NCBI GenBank assembly: GCA_902628965.1
Contig: CACOPB010000005.1
Span: 1 to 64,000, forward strand
Source of the DNA: an uncultured Pelagibacteraceae bacterium
Lineage (GTDB): Bacteria > Pseudomonadota > Alphaproteobacteria > Pelagibacterales > Pelagibacteraceae
Direction: 5' to 3'
DNA: 64,000 bases
This document shows positions 54,128 through 63,773 of the stretch, piece after piece. The stretch's first letter is position 1. Every line of letters begins with the position of its first letter. The translations under genes were made by a program, and so were the position numbers. Below the pieces are notes generated by a model, which saw nothing but the letters and a program-made list of their open reading frames with translations, was not told where the DNA came from and did not search any database.

Positions 54128-55458
54128 ATCGAATTTTTTTGTTTAGTTATAATTTCTATAATTTTATTTAATGGTAAATTTTGAGTTTCTCCACCAGTTT
54201 CTTTAAACTCTAGTAAATCACCATCATTTTTCTTACCAAGAATAATTTGGTACGGAGAACCAATTAAATTCATTTTTTTAATTTTAGATGAGAAGTTTTC
54301 ATCTGTATCATCAATGATTGCATCAATATTATTTTTGAGTAATTCTTTATTAATATTATTTGCTTTATTTAAAGCTGAGGTTTCATTTTTATTTATCATA
54401 GGTATTAAAGCAATATCATAAGGAGCAACAGACAATGGCCATTTCATGATTTCGTTTTTTTCATCATATTTAGCCTCAATTATAGCTCCTACAAGCCTTG
54501 ATACACCAATTCCATAAGAACCCATTTTAACAAAATCTTTTTTTCCACCTGGCAAATCAACAGATGCTCCCATTGGTTTTGAATACTTGTCACCAAAATA
54601 AAATATATGACCTACTTCTATACCTTTTGTAATCAATTGATTTTCCTTAGTAACAATTTTTTCAAATTCATCTTTATTAAACTTTTCATCAGTGACAGCA
54701 TAGAACTGTTCATATTTGTTTCTCATACTTTCTAATGATACTTTTTCTAGTCTAGTATCATCGCTATCAAGATCAAATATTCTTTTATCTGTAAAAATTT
54801 TGCTTTCTCCTGTATCAGCAAGAATAATAAATTCATGAGATAAATTTCCACCTATAGGACCTGTATCAGCGGCCATTGGTATTGCTGTCAAAGATAATCT
54901 TTTGAATGTTCTCAAATATGAAATAAAAAATTTATTATAAGAATAAAAAGCATCCTCGTCAGAAACATCAAATGAATATGCATCTTTCATATAAAATTCT
55001 CGGCCACGCATAATTCCAAACCTTGGTCTTATTTCATCTCTAAACTTCCACTGAATATGATACATAAGTTGTGGTAAGGATTTGTAAGATTTAATTGATG
55101 ATCTAAAAATTTCCGTAACTTGCTCTTCATTAGTAGGGCCATATAACATTTCTCTGTTTTGACGATCAGTTATTCTAAGCATCTCCTCTCCATAGTCTTC
55201 ATATCGTCCACTCTCTTTCCAAATTTCACTTGATTGAATAGTTGGCATTAATATTTCTTGAGCACCAATTTTATTTTGCTCTTGTCTGACAATTTCTTCT
55301 ATTTTCTTCATCACTTTAAAACCTAAAGGGAGCCATGAGTAAATTCCTGCCGATGCTTGCTTGATCATGCCTACTCTCAACATTAATTGATGAGATTTAA
55401 TTTTTGCTTCTGAGGGATTATTTTTTAATATTGGTATAAATGAATTTGATAAAAGCAT
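54124..55458 (-). CDS. proS: Prolyl-tRNA synthetase (short alphaproteobacterial type)
   Basis: Class II synthetase. Motif 1 lies around KQASAGIYSWLPLGFKVMKKIE (about 33-54), motif 2 around YHIQWKFRDEIRPRFGIMRGREFYMKDAYSFD and motif 3 around GSYGIGVSRLVGAIIEAKYDE. The anticodon-binding domain forms the C-terminus (about 345-444). At 444 aa it lacks the editing insertion of the longer (about 570 aa) bacterial form, as normal in alphaproteobacteria. It lies 1 bp after the DUF1467 gene. Confidence 0.95.
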   Translation of the reverse strand: MLLSNSFIPILKNNPSEAKIKSHQLMLRVGMIKQASAGIYSWLPLGFKVMKKIEEIVRQEQNKIGAQEILMPTIQSSEIWKESGRYEDYGEEMLRITDRQNREMLYGPTNEEQVTEIFRSSIKSYKSLPQLMYHIQWKFRDEIRPRFGIMRGREFYMKDAYSFDVSDEDAFYSYNKFFISYLRTFKRLSLTAIPMAADTGPIGGNLSHEFIILADTGESKIFTDKRIFDLDSDDTRLEKVSLESMRNKYEQFYAVTDEKFNKDEFEKIVTKENQLITKGIEVGHIFYFGDKYSKPMGASVDLPGGKKDFVKMGSYGIGVSRLVGAIIEAKYDEKNEIMKWPLSVAPYDIALIPMINKNETSALNKANNINKELLKNNIDAIIDDTDENFSSKIKKMNLIGSPYQIILGKKNDGDLLEFKETGGETQNLPLNKIIEIITKQKNSI

Positions 55459-55459
55459 C

Positions 55460-55705
55460 TTAACTAATCATATTTCTTAAATTTAAATATTCAAATTTAA
55501 TTAATAGATAAATAATCATAAAAATGACAGTAGTAATTCCAGTACAATATAAGAATTTTTTCAACATTTTTGGATTTTCAGGTGATCCAGGATCCTCACC
55601 ATCAATTTTTACAATCTTTGTTCGATTTACATCAATAGGTAAAATAGCAAAGAACACTATCCACCATATAATAATATAGATAATAGCTAACCCAGTTAAA
55701 CTCAT
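55460..55705 (-). CDS. DUF1467 family membrane protein
   Basis: An 81-aa protein with two helices (about 3-23 and 49-68) around a charged loop. The family pattern is seen in IYIIIWWIVFFAILPI (W-W-x-x-x-F-A-x-L-P-x) and GEDPGSPENPKMLKK, typical of DUF1467, whose gene in alphaproteobacteria lies between rnj and proS exactly as here. Function is unknown. It shares 1 nt with rnj. Confidence 0.88.
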   Translation of the reverse strand: MSLTGLAIIYIIIWWIVFFAILPIDVNRTKIVKIDGEDPGSPENPKMLKKFLYCTGITTVIFMIIYLLIKFEYLNLRNMIS

Positions 55706-57363
55706 TAAATTCTTACTAAGTTAATATTTGTAAAAGGTTTTTTTCCTGTTCTTTCTTTAGAATATTTTCTACAAGCAATTTTTAATGCATCAATTAGATT
55801 ATGTTCTTGTTGTTTGCTTCCAAGTTTGAATGTTCTTGTTATAATTTCAATTTCTTCAACCAAGCCATATATGAAATCATCTTTATCCTCAATAGGTAAA
55901 CCTCTAAATGAAAGTATTGGGTCATTATAAATATTCCCTTTTGGAGTAATCATAATAGTTACTTCTAAGTATCCATTTGCACTTAAATTTTTTCTGTCTT
56001 TAATTGATTGTGAGTCTGGATCAATACTTACATTTCCATCTAAATATAGTCTGCCACTCGGCGCTTTATCATAAACTTCAGGTTTATCTCCTGGAAAAAG
56101 TTTAACTATATCACCATTTTCAACTTGAACTGGATGAGGAACTTGCATTTCTTTAGCAAAGCTTATGTGCTCAATCATATGTCTGTGTTCACCATGAACT
56201 GGTATTACACATTTTGGTTTAACCCATTGATACATCTCCTTTAAGTCTTCTCTATTTGGATGACCAGACACATGGACAAATTCATTTTCTTCAGAAATTA
56301 CCTCTATACCGTCTTTAACTAGTTGATTATGAAGTTTGTAAAGTTTTTTCTCATTACCAGGAATAATTTTAGAAGAGAATATTACCGCATCACCTTGTTC
56401 AATAAAAACATCAGGATGTACATAGCTAGAAATTCTCATCATTGCACCCATTGGTTCGCCCTGACTTCCTGTACACAAATATACAATCTTTTCTCTAGAG
56501 AAATTTTTTGCTTCACGAGCATCGATCGGTTCAATGGTATTTTTTAAATACCCACATTGTCTTGCAGCCTTATAAATTCGATGCATTGATCTTCCAACTA
56601 ATGAAATTTGTCTACCGGTTTGCTCTGCACAATAAAATGCTGTTTCCATTCTTGCTACATTTGATGCAAAAGAAGTTATGATTATTCTTTTCTTTAATCT
56701 GGACATTATGTTTAACATACTTTTCCTAACATCTAGTTCAGATCCTGCTTTACCTGCGCTCATTACATTAGTAGAGTCACAGATCATTGCTAAAACACCT
56801 TCATTCCCTATCTCTTTTAATCTTTTTTCATTTGTTTTGTCACCAACTAATGGGTCTGGATCAACTTTCCAATCACCTGTATGCAAAACAGAACCTACTG
56901 GAGTTTGAATTCTTAAACCATTCGGCTCAAGTATAGAATGAGTTAAAGTTATATATTCAATTTCAAATGGATCTAATGAAACTTTTCCATTTAGCTCTAC
57001 AATTTTTAAATCATTTGTGATATCAATTTGTTTCTCTTTAAATTTTTCTCTAATTAATAGTGCTGTAAATGGCGTTGCAAATATTTTACACTTAAGCTTT
57101 GGCCATAAATGTGCAATTGCACCAATATGGTCTTCGTGTGCATGAGTTACAACAATTCCTAATAAATTATCTTTTCTTTCAACTATGAAACCTGGATCTG
57201 GATAAATTAGATCAACGCCAGGAATAGTATCATCTGCAAATGTTACACCTATATCAACCATAATCCATTTATGATCACTAGGTTTTCCATAGCCAAACAA
57301 ATTCATGTTCATGCCTATTTCACCTGATCCACCTAAGGGACAAAATAATAACTCGTCTTTCAT
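55705..57363 (-). CDS. rnj: Ribonuclease J
   Basis: Metallo-beta-lactamase/beta-CASP RNase of 552 aa with exo- and endonuclease activity in RNA maturation. Metal motif HAHEDH at 74-79, GSVLHTGDWKVDPDP, CDSTNVMSAGKAGSE, beta-CASP helices with SLVGRSMHRIYKAA, CTGSQGEPMGAMMRIS, HVSGHPNREDLKEM and VIPVHGEHRHM. The C-terminal domain extends from about 450. It overlaps DUF1467 by 1 nt and follows coaX by 1 bp. Confidence 0.95.
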   Translation of the reverse strand: MKDELLFCPLGGSGEIGMNMNLFGYGKPSDHKWIMVDIGVTFADDTIPGVDLIYPDPGFIVERKDNLLGIVVTHAHEDHIGAIAHLWPKLKCKIFATPFTALLIREKFKEKQIDITNDLKIVELNGKVSLDPFEIEYITLTHSILEPNGLRIQTPVGSVLHTGDWKVDPDPLVGDKTNEKRLKEIGNEGVLAMICDSTNVMSAGKAGSELDVRKSMLNIMSRLKKRIIITSFASNVARMETAFYCAEQTGRQISLVGRSMHRIYKAARQCGYLKNTIEPIDAREAKNFSREKIVYLCTGSQGEPMGAMMRISSYVHPDVFIEQGDAVIFSSKIIPGNEKKLYKLHNQLVKDGIEVISEENEFVHVSGHPNREDLKEMYQWVKPKCVIPVHGEHRHMIEHISFAKEMQVPHPVQVENGDIVKLFPGDKPEVYDKAPSGRLYLDGNVSIDPDSQSIKDRKNLSANGYLEVTIMITPKGNIYNDPILSFRGLPIEDKDDFIYGLVEEIEIITRTFKLGSKQQEHNLIDALKIACRKYSKERTGKKPFTNINLVRI

Positions 57364-57364
57364 A

Positions 57365-58111
57365 TTATTTAATTAATTTTGATATCTTTATTAGACCTTT
57401 AATTGTAATATCTTGGTTATGACTTGCTTTCGTTTTAATTGAGTCTTTAAATAAATTTGAAAATCCACCGGTAATAATTACTTTGTAAGAGTTTCGTGTT
57501 TCTTTCTTAATTAAATTAATAATATTGTCAATTAAACCCGCATAACCCCAAAAAAAGCCTGATCTAACGGCACTTATTGTATTTTTTCCAATCACTTTAT
57601 TTACCTTTTTTAGATCTATTTTTGGAATTAAAGATGCTTTATTAGATAAGGTGTTTAAAGATAATCTCACACCAGGAGCAATAATCCCACCATAATAAGT
57701 ATCTTTAACAAGAACGTCAAAAGTAGTTGCCGTTCCAAAATCTAAAATAATAAAATTATTTTTTTTATTCATAACACTGATGGCATTGCTTATTCTATCT
57801 GAACCTACTTGTTTATAATCTACTTTAATTTTTATAAGCGATTTTAAGTTTAAGTTTTTAACCTCTAAGCATTTTAGTTTAATTTTTTTTAATAAAAATT
57901 TTTTAATTATTTGGAATGTACTAGGTACAACACTACAAAATAAAATTTTTTCTACTTTATTTAATTGGATTTTATTTTTTTTAAATAAAATATTAAGTTG
58001 ATTAATATTTACGGATTTTGACAAGAAGGTAATTTTTTTTAAAATTTTATTTTTTTTAGAAACAATCCAAATTTTAGTTTCAGTATTACCTATGTCACCT
58101 AAAATATACAT
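57365..58111 (-). CDS. coaX: Type III pantothenate kinase
   Basis: Phosphorylates pantothenate in coenzyme A synthesis. The ASKHA-fold marks are the N-terminal LGDIGNTETKIWIV (4-17), GSDRISNAISVMNKKNNFIILDFGTATTFDVL, GGIIAPGVRLSLNTLSNKASLIP, and the closing IITGGFSNLF. Length 248 aa is normal. It lies between birA and rnj, the usual alphaproteobacterial order, with 3-bp and 1-bp spacing. IlvD elsewhere in the window feeds pantothenate precursors. Confidence 0.94.
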   Translation of the reverse strand: MYILGDIGNTETKIWIVSKKNKILKKITFLSKSVNINQLNILFKKNKIQLNKVEKILFCSVVPSTFQIIKKFLLKKIKLKCLEVKNLNLKSLIKIKVDYKQVGSDRISNAISVMNKKNNFIILDFGTATTFDVLVKDTYYGGIIAPGVRLSLNTLSNKASLIPKIDLKKVNKVIGKNTISAVRSGFFWGYAGLIDNIINLIKKETRNSYKVIITGGFSNLFKDSIKTKASHNQDITIKGLIKISKLIK

Positions 58112-58114
58112 TAT

Positions 58115-58648
58115 TTAATATTTAAGTAATTTAGGTAAATTTTTTTCAAAAAGTTGTTTGAGTTTATTTTCAACATTGGATTTACTAATACTTTTTTTAG
58201 TTACTTCTTGCAAGTTTGTAGATGGATAATTCTTAATATATGGATTTTTTATTATATTTATACCTATACCAGTGATTAAAAATTTTTTTTTATTAAAAAA
58301 TATAATTTCTTGTAAAATTCCACTAATTTTTTTTTTGTCAATTAAAAGATCGTTTGGTTTTTTAAATATTATTTTTTTCCTAGTAAATACAGACAGTAAT
58401 TTTTTAACTAAAAGACTATTGATTTTAGTTATAGTATTTATTGATAAGTTTTTTTTATTTAATTCATTAAAAAAGGATACAAATAAATTTCCTTTTGATG
58501 AAATCCATTTTCGTCCGTACTGCCCTCTTCCATTTGTTTGTATTTCAGCAATAACCATACCTAAATTATAATTACTTTCTTTAATAATTCTTATAGCTGT
58601 ATTATTGGTGCTTTTAACTTTTTTGAATTTAAATTTTTTAAGTTTCAT
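58115..58648 (-). CDS. birA: Short biotin--[acetyl-CoA-carboxylase] ligase
   Basis: Catalytic biotin protein ligase domain only, 177 aa. The biotin/ATP signature is GRGQYGRKWISSKGNLFVSF (about 38-57), followed by KKPNDLLIDKKKISGILQEIIF with the catalytic Lys and TGIGINI. There is no N-terminal DNA-binding domain, so no bio operon repressor role, and the C-terminal SH3-like domain of longer ligases is missing or very reduced. It overlaps nuoN by 1 nt. Confidence 0.92.
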   Translation of the reverse strand: MKLKKFKFKKVKSTNNTAIRIIKESNYNLGMVIAEIQTNGRGQYGRKWISSKGNLFVSFFNELNKKNLSINTITKINSLLVKKLLSVFTRKKIIFKKPNDLLIDKKKISGILQEIIFFNKKKFLITGIGINIIKNPYIKNYPSTNLQEVTKKSISKSNVENKLKQLFEKNLPKLLKY

Positions 58649-60066
58649 TAAATTATATTAATTCTTGATACAACATCTATTAAAGGGCTTGGAAATATGA
58701 AGTAAAAAAGAATTAATATAGTCGAAACTGTGAGTGAAAATTTTAACCATAAGCTATGATCAGTATCATATTTGTCTTTTTCTTTATCAAAATAAATTAT
58801 TTTTATAATTCTTAAATAATAAAAAGCTGCTACTACAGTTGATAACAATCCAACGATAGCTAAAAAATACATTGATTGTTCTAATACAGCTTTAAAAACA
58901 TAAAATTTTGCAAAGAAGCCAGCTAAAGGCGGAATTCCTGCTAAAGAAAATAAAATTAATAACAGACATAAAGATAATAAAGGGTGATTTTTTGATAACC
59001 CAGATAGATCATCAATATCCTCATAATATTGATCTTTTCTTCTTAACATTAATAAGCAGGAGAATAGAGCTAAATTCATAACAACATATATTGAAATATA
59101 GATTATCGAACTTTGTATTCCCTCATTTGTTGCCGTAGCTAGCCCTGCCAGTGTATAACCAATATGGCTTATAGAACTGTAAGCAATTAGTCTTTTAATA
59201 TTTGTTTGCCCTATTGCAGCAACTGCTCCAAATATCATAGAAGAAATTGATAAAAAGATAATTATCATTTGCCATTGGTCGATTAAATTTAAAAAAGGAA
59301 CATATAAAAATCTTATAAATACCGTTAAGGCAGCTATTTTTGGTACTATTGTAAAAAATAAAGTTACAGTTGTTGGAGATCCTTCATAAACATCAGGTGC
59401 CCACATATGAAATGGAACTGCAGAAATTTTAAATGCTAAACCAACCAAAATGAATACAATTCCAAATGTTAAAACATATTCATTAGAATTTAATTGGTTT
59501 GATATTATATCAAAATTGGTTGAACCAGAAAAACCATAAACTAATGAACATCCATATAATAATAATCCTGACGAAAGAGCACTTAAAACGAAATATTTTA
59601 AACCAGCTTCAGATGATTTTAGTTGATCTCTGTTATAAGTAGCTAACACATAAAGAGCTAATGACTGTAATTCAAGTCCCATATAAAAGACAATTAAATC
59701 ATTTGAGCTAATCATAACCATCATACCAAGTATCGAGCTAAGAATTAGAATTGGATATTCTATATTATATAGTTTAAAAGTTTTTAAATAGGTAGATGAA
59801 ATAACTAAAACTAAAAATCCACCAATTAAAGTTATAATTTTCATCAATGATGACATTTGATCAATAACAATACTTCCGTTAAATATAGTTTCTCTATTAA
59901 CTGAGAAGGTTTCATTTATTGTTATTATTGTTGTAATTAAAATCGCAAATAAAGATAAATTGACTGTAATTTTAGAACTATCTTTTTTAAATACACCCAA
60001 AATAAGTAAAAACATTATCGATAGAGAAATAAAAATTTCAGGTAATATTAAATTTAAATTTTCCAT
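58648..60066 (-). CDS. nuoN: NADH-quinone oxidoreductase subunit N
   Basis: Antiporter-like membrane subunit of complex I, 472 aa, about 14 helices. Typical features are SSNDLIVFYMGLELQSLALYVLA (with the conserved Glu), LLYGCSLVYGFSG, KISAVPFHMWAPDVYEGSPTTVTLFF with the key Lys and the SSISHIGYTLAGL helix, then LAGIPPLAGFFAKFYVF. Last nuo gene of the cluster, 1 bp after nuoM. Confidence 0.96.
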   Translation of the reverse strand: MENLNLILPEIFISLSIMFLLILGVFKKDSSKITVNLSLFAILITTIITINETFSVNRETIFNGSIVIDQMSSLMKIITLIGGFLVLVISSTYLKTFKLYNIEYPILILSSILGMMVMISSNDLIVFYMGLELQSLALYVLATYNRDQLKSSEAGLKYFVLSALSSGLLLYGCSLVYGFSGSTNFDIISNQLNSNEYVLTFGIVFILVGLAFKISAVPFHMWAPDVYEGSPTTVTLFFTIVPKIAALTVFIRFLYVPFLNLIDQWQMIIIFLSISSMIFGAVAAIGQTNIKRLIAYSSISHIGYTLAGLATATNEGIQSSIIYISIYVVMNLALFSCLLMLRRKDQYYEDIDDLSGLSKNHPLLSLCLLLILFSLAGIPPLAGFFAKFYVFKAVLEQSMYFLAIVGLLSTVVAAFYYLRIIKIIYFDKEKDKYDTDHSLWLKFSLTVSTILILFYFIFPSPLIDVVSRINII

Positions 60067-60067
60067 A

Positions 60068-61549
60068 TTATTTACTAGCTAAATTCGTTTCATGCATGCT
60101 AATTAAATCTGTTACAGAAACCTCTATAGTGTTAATTAATGGATCTGGATAAAACCCATAAAATAAAATTGGAGCTGCCAAACAACTTAAAACAAAATAT
60201 TCAGATCTATTCAAATCTACAATTTTTTTGAGATCTTCATTTATTAGTTTACCAAAAACCACTCTCTTATATAGCCATAACATATATGCAGCACCTAAAA
60301 TCACACCAAGACTTGCAATAACGGCCACTAAAAAATTATCTTTGAATGCACCCATTAAAATTAAAAACTCACCAATAAAACCACTTGTCCCTGGTAAACC
60401 TAAGGATGCCAAGGCAAATATCATAAATAGTATCGAATATTTTGGAATTACAGAAACTAATCCCCCATAAGTACTTATTAATCTAGAATGCATTCTGTCG
60501 TAAACTACTCCAACAGTTAAAAACAAAGCTGCTGAAACCAATCCATGACTTATCATTTGAATTATACTACCTTCAATTCCCTGTTGTTGTAGAGTGAAGA
60601 TGCCTAATGTTACAAACCCCATATGAGCAACAGATGAATATGCTATAAGTTTTTTCATATCTTCTTGCATTAATGCTATTAGTGACGTGAATATAATTGC
60701 AATTACACTCAAAACATAAACTAAAGGGGTGAATGTTTCTGATGCTACAGGGAAAAGTCCTAATGAAAATCTTATAAATCCATAGCCAGCCATCTTCAAT
60801 AATATTGCTGCTAGTAATACAGATCCTGCTGTAGGAGCCTCAACGTGTGCATCAGGTAACCATGTATGAACAGGCCACATAGGTGTTTTAACTGCAAATG
60901 AACTAAAAAACGCCAGCCATAAAAGATTTTGATATTTAACATCAATACCAATTTCATAAAGCTTAACTACATCTGTTGTGCCAGTTATCCAATAAATTGA
61001 AATTATTGCAACTAGCATTAAAACAGAACCTAAAAGTGTATATAAAAAAAATTTAAATGCAGAATAAACTCTTCGTGTGCCCCCCCAAATTCCAATAATT
61101 AAAAACATTGGAATTAATCCTGCTTCAAAGAACAAATAAAATACAACTAGATCTAATGCACAAAAAACACCAATCATAAAACTTTCCATAATCAGTATTG
61201 CAATTAAAAAATCTCTTAATCTATTTTTTACTGAGTTGTTTACAGAAATGACACAAAGTGGCGTAATAAAAGTTGTTAATATAATAAATAAAATTGAAAT
61301 TCCGTCTATACCAACTTTATAATTGATAAATCCTTCAATCCAAATTCTATCTTCTATAAATTGGAAACTAGAAGTAGACTGCTCAAAAGCAATCCACAAA
61401 TAAATTGAAATTAAAAAATTAACAATTGTTGTGAATAAAGCAACGTATTTTGCAGTTAAATTATTTCCTTCTTTATCTTTAGTAAAAAATAAAAATAAAG
61501 CTCCTACTATTGGTAATAGTATTAAAGATGAAAGAATAGGAAAATTCAT
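60068..61549 (-). CDS. nuoM: NADH-quinone oxidoreductase subunit M
   Basis: Antiporter-like complex I subunit, 493 aa. Features: VGIDGISILFIILTTFITPL, LVVFYLFFEAGLIPMFLIIGIWGG with the key Glu, KTPMWPVHTWLPDAHVEAPTAGSVLLAAILLKM with the proton-path Lys, IAYSSVAHMGFVTLGIF, HGLVSAALFL and LPGTSGFIGEFLILMG. It shares 1 nt with nuoL and couples electron transfer to proton pumping. Confidence 0.97.
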   Translation of the reverse strand: MNFPILSSLILLPIVGALFLFFTKDKEGNNLTAKYVALFTTIVNFLISIYLWIAFEQSTSSFQFIEDRIWIEGFINYKVGIDGISILFIILTTFITPLCVISVNNSVKNRLRDFLIAILIMESFMIGVFCALDLVVFYLFFEAGLIPMFLIIGIWGGTRRVYSAFKFFLYTLLGSVLMLVAIISIYWITGTTDVVKLYEIGIDVKYQNLLWLAFFSSFAVKTPMWPVHTWLPDAHVEAPTAGSVLLAAILLKMAGYGFIRFSLGLFPVASETFTPLVYVLSVIAIIFTSLIALMQEDMKKLIAYSSVAHMGFVTLGIFTLQQQGIEGSIIQMISHGLVSAALFLTVGVVYDRMHSRLISTYGGLVSVIPKYSILFMIFALASLGLPGTSGFIGEFLILMGAFKDNFLVAVIASLGVILGAAYMLWLYKRVVFGKLINEDLKKIVDLNRSEYFVLSCLAAPILFYGFYPDPLINTIEVSVTDLISMHETNLASK

Positions 61550-63459
61550 TATTTAACTATTAAAAAGGTTAAAAAAGCAGAAAAACCTACCAACATAATG
61601 AATGCATATTGATAGATAAAACCACTTTGAAATTTAGAGGCTTTTATTGAACATCTTTTAATAAAAGAGGAAATTCCATCAGGACCAAAACCATCAATAA
61701 TAGTTCCATCACAAAATTTCCATAAAAATAAACCAATTTTTTTTGATGATTTAACAAATAATATTTCATACAACTCATCGAAATACCATTTATTCACTAA
61801 AAAATTATATAAAGGTTTATTCATTAATGCGATATCATTAGGTAATTCTTTATTTCTTACAAACAAGTAATAAGCAATTGGGATAGATAATAAAACTAAA
61901 CAAGGTGTTAAAAATAAAAACCATAAAGGAGGATGTTCAGTACTTAAAGGGTTTAAAAACTTAATAGACTCTGCCCAAAATAGATTATCACCATGACCAA
62001 TAAATAATCCTTTAAATAAAAAACCAGCAAACACAGCTCCTATTGAAAGAATAAATAAAGGAATAAGCATTACTAAAGGTGATTCATGTGTTTCCTCTAT
62101 CTTGATTTCTTTATTATTATACTCTCCATGGAAAGTTTTAAATATCAATCTCCAAGAATAAATAGATGTTAAAAATGCTGTAATTATCCCAATCCCAGCA
62201 GCGTAATATCCCGTTATATTACCTTTTAAATAGGCAAATTCTATGATTGCATCTTTAGAATAAAATCCTGATAAAAATGGAAAACCTGTTAAAGCAAGAG
62301 TTCCTATAACCATTAAAGCGTAGGTATATGGTAGCTTTTTCCATACGCCACCCATATTATTAATATTTTGTTCATCTTTAAATGCATGGATTACTGAACC
62401 AGATCCTAAAAATAAAAGAGCTTTAAAAAATGCGTGAGTAAATAAGTGAAACATAGCGACATTATATGCACCTACTCCAGCAGCGAAAAACATATAGCCA
62501 AGTTGGCTACATGTAGAATAAGCAATTATTTTTTTTATATCTGTTTGAACTAAGGCCACTGTTGCCGCAAAGAAGGCCGTAATCATTCCAACGATCGTTA
62601 TTAGATTCAAAATTAAAGGTGAATATTCATAAATTGGAGAACATCTTACTACTAAGAAAACTCCAGCCGTAACCATTGTTGCTGCATGAATTAATGCTGA
62701 AACCGGAGTTGGACCTTCCATAGCATCAGGTAGCCATGTATGAAGTAATATCTGTGCTGACTTACCCATTGCTCCAATAAATAAGAGCAAACAAATTAAA
62801 TCTATTGCTTTAACTTCAAAACCTAAAAATAGTAAATTTTTATCTACAACAGTTGGGATTTGTTGAAAAACTTCTGAATAATTAACTGTTCCAAATAAAT
62901 AAAATATTAAGAAAATTCCTAAAGCTAAACCAAAGTCACCTACTCTATTGACAACAAATGCTTTGATAGCTGCAGCATTTGCACTTTCTTTTTTAAACCA
63001 AAAACCGATTAAGAAATATGAACAAAGACCTACACCTTCCCAACCAAAAAATAGTTGAATAAAATTATCTGAGGTTACAAGCATCAACATTGCAAAAGTA
63101 AATAATGACAAATAAGCCATAAATCTTGGCTTATGAGGATCATGAGACATGTAACCAATTGAATAGATATGCACAAGAGCAGATACAGAAGTTACAACAA
63201 CTAACATCACTGCTGATAATGGGTCAATTAACATCGACCAATTTACATTAAGTGACCCAGAACTTATCCAGGTAGCTACAATAATATTTTCTTCGTATTG
63301 ATTAACAATTACTTGATAAAGAACATGAATTGATAAGAGTGCAGAAATTGAAACTAGTGCACTTGTTACTATTTCAGAGTTTCTATCACCAATATATCTT
63401 CCAAAAAAACCCGAAATAATTGATGCTATTAAAGGAAGAAATAAGATTGATAGTTCCAT
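61549..63459 (-). CDS. nuoL: NADH-quinone oxidoreductase subunit L
   Basis: Largest antiporter-like complex I subunit, 636 aa. Motifs: NVNWSMLIDPLSAVMLVVVT, FFGWEGVGLCSYFLIGFWF, KSAQILLHTWLPDAMEGPTPVSALIHAATMVTAGVFLV, IIAYSTCSQLGYMFFA, HAFFKALLFLGSGSVIHA and GFPFLSGFYSKD. A long C-terminal segment (about 500-636) contains the lateral helix HL. It follows nuoK by 2 bp. Confidence 0.97.
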   Translation of the reverse strand: MELSILFLPLIASIISGFFGRYIGDRNSEIVTSALVSISALLSIHVLYQVIVNQYEENIIVATWISSGSLNVNWSMLIDPLSAVMLVVVTSVSALVHIYSIGYMSHDPHKPRFMAYLSLFTFAMLMLVTSDNFIQLFFGWEGVGLCSYFLIGFWFKKESANAAAIKAFVVNRVGDFGLALGIFLIFYLFGTVNYSEVFQQIPTVVDKNLLFLGFEVKAIDLICLLLFIGAMGKSAQILLHTWLPDAMEGPTPVSALIHAATMVTAGVFLVVRCSPIYEYSPLILNLITIVGMITAFFAATVALVQTDIKKIIAYSTCSQLGYMFFAAGVGAYNVAMFHLFTHAFFKALLFLGSGSVIHAFKDEQNINNMGGVWKKLPYTYALMVIGTLALTGFPFLSGFYSKDAIIEFAYLKGNITGYYAAGIGIITAFLTSIYSWRLIFKTFHGEYNNKEIKIEETHESPLVMLIPLFILSIGAVFAGFLFKGLFIGHGDNLFWAESIKFLNPLSTEHPPLWFLFLTPCLVLLSIPIAYYLFVRNKELPNDIALMNKPLYNFLVNKWYFDELYEILFVKSSKKIGLFLWKFCDGTIIDGFGPDGISSFIKRCSIKASKFQSGFIYQYAFIMLVGFSAFLTFLIVK

Positions 63460-63461
63460 AA

Positions 63462-63773
63462 TTATCCTTTCAATCTATCTATTTCTTCAACTCTGATAGT
63501 TCCTGAATTTCTAAAATACACTACGATAATAGCTAATCCTATTGCTGCTTCTGCAGCAGCAACAGTTAGAATAAATAAAGTGAAAACCTGTCCAGCTAAA
63601 TCACCTAAAAATATTGAAAAAGAAACTAAATTAATATTCACAGCTAATAATATCAACTCAATACTCATTAATATCACTATGATATTCTTTCTATTTAGAA
63701 AAATACCAATTACACCAATTGAAAAAATTACTGCGCCAAGAGTTAAATAGTGCCCTAGACCTATCTCAGTCAT
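63462..63773 (-). CDS. nuoK: NADH-quinone oxidoreductase subunit K
   Basis: Small three-helix complex I subunit, 103 aa. Signature: [39 protein letters not shown] with the conserved Glu of helix 2, then [26 protein letters not shown] with the second conserved Glu. Its start overlaps the end of nuoJ by 8 nt. Confidence 0.97.
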   Translation of the reverse strand: MTEIGLGHYLTLGAVIFSIGVIGIFLNRKNIIVILMSIELILLAVNINLVSFSIFLGDLAGQVFTLFILTVAAAEAAIGLAIIVVYFRNSGTIRVEEIDRLKG

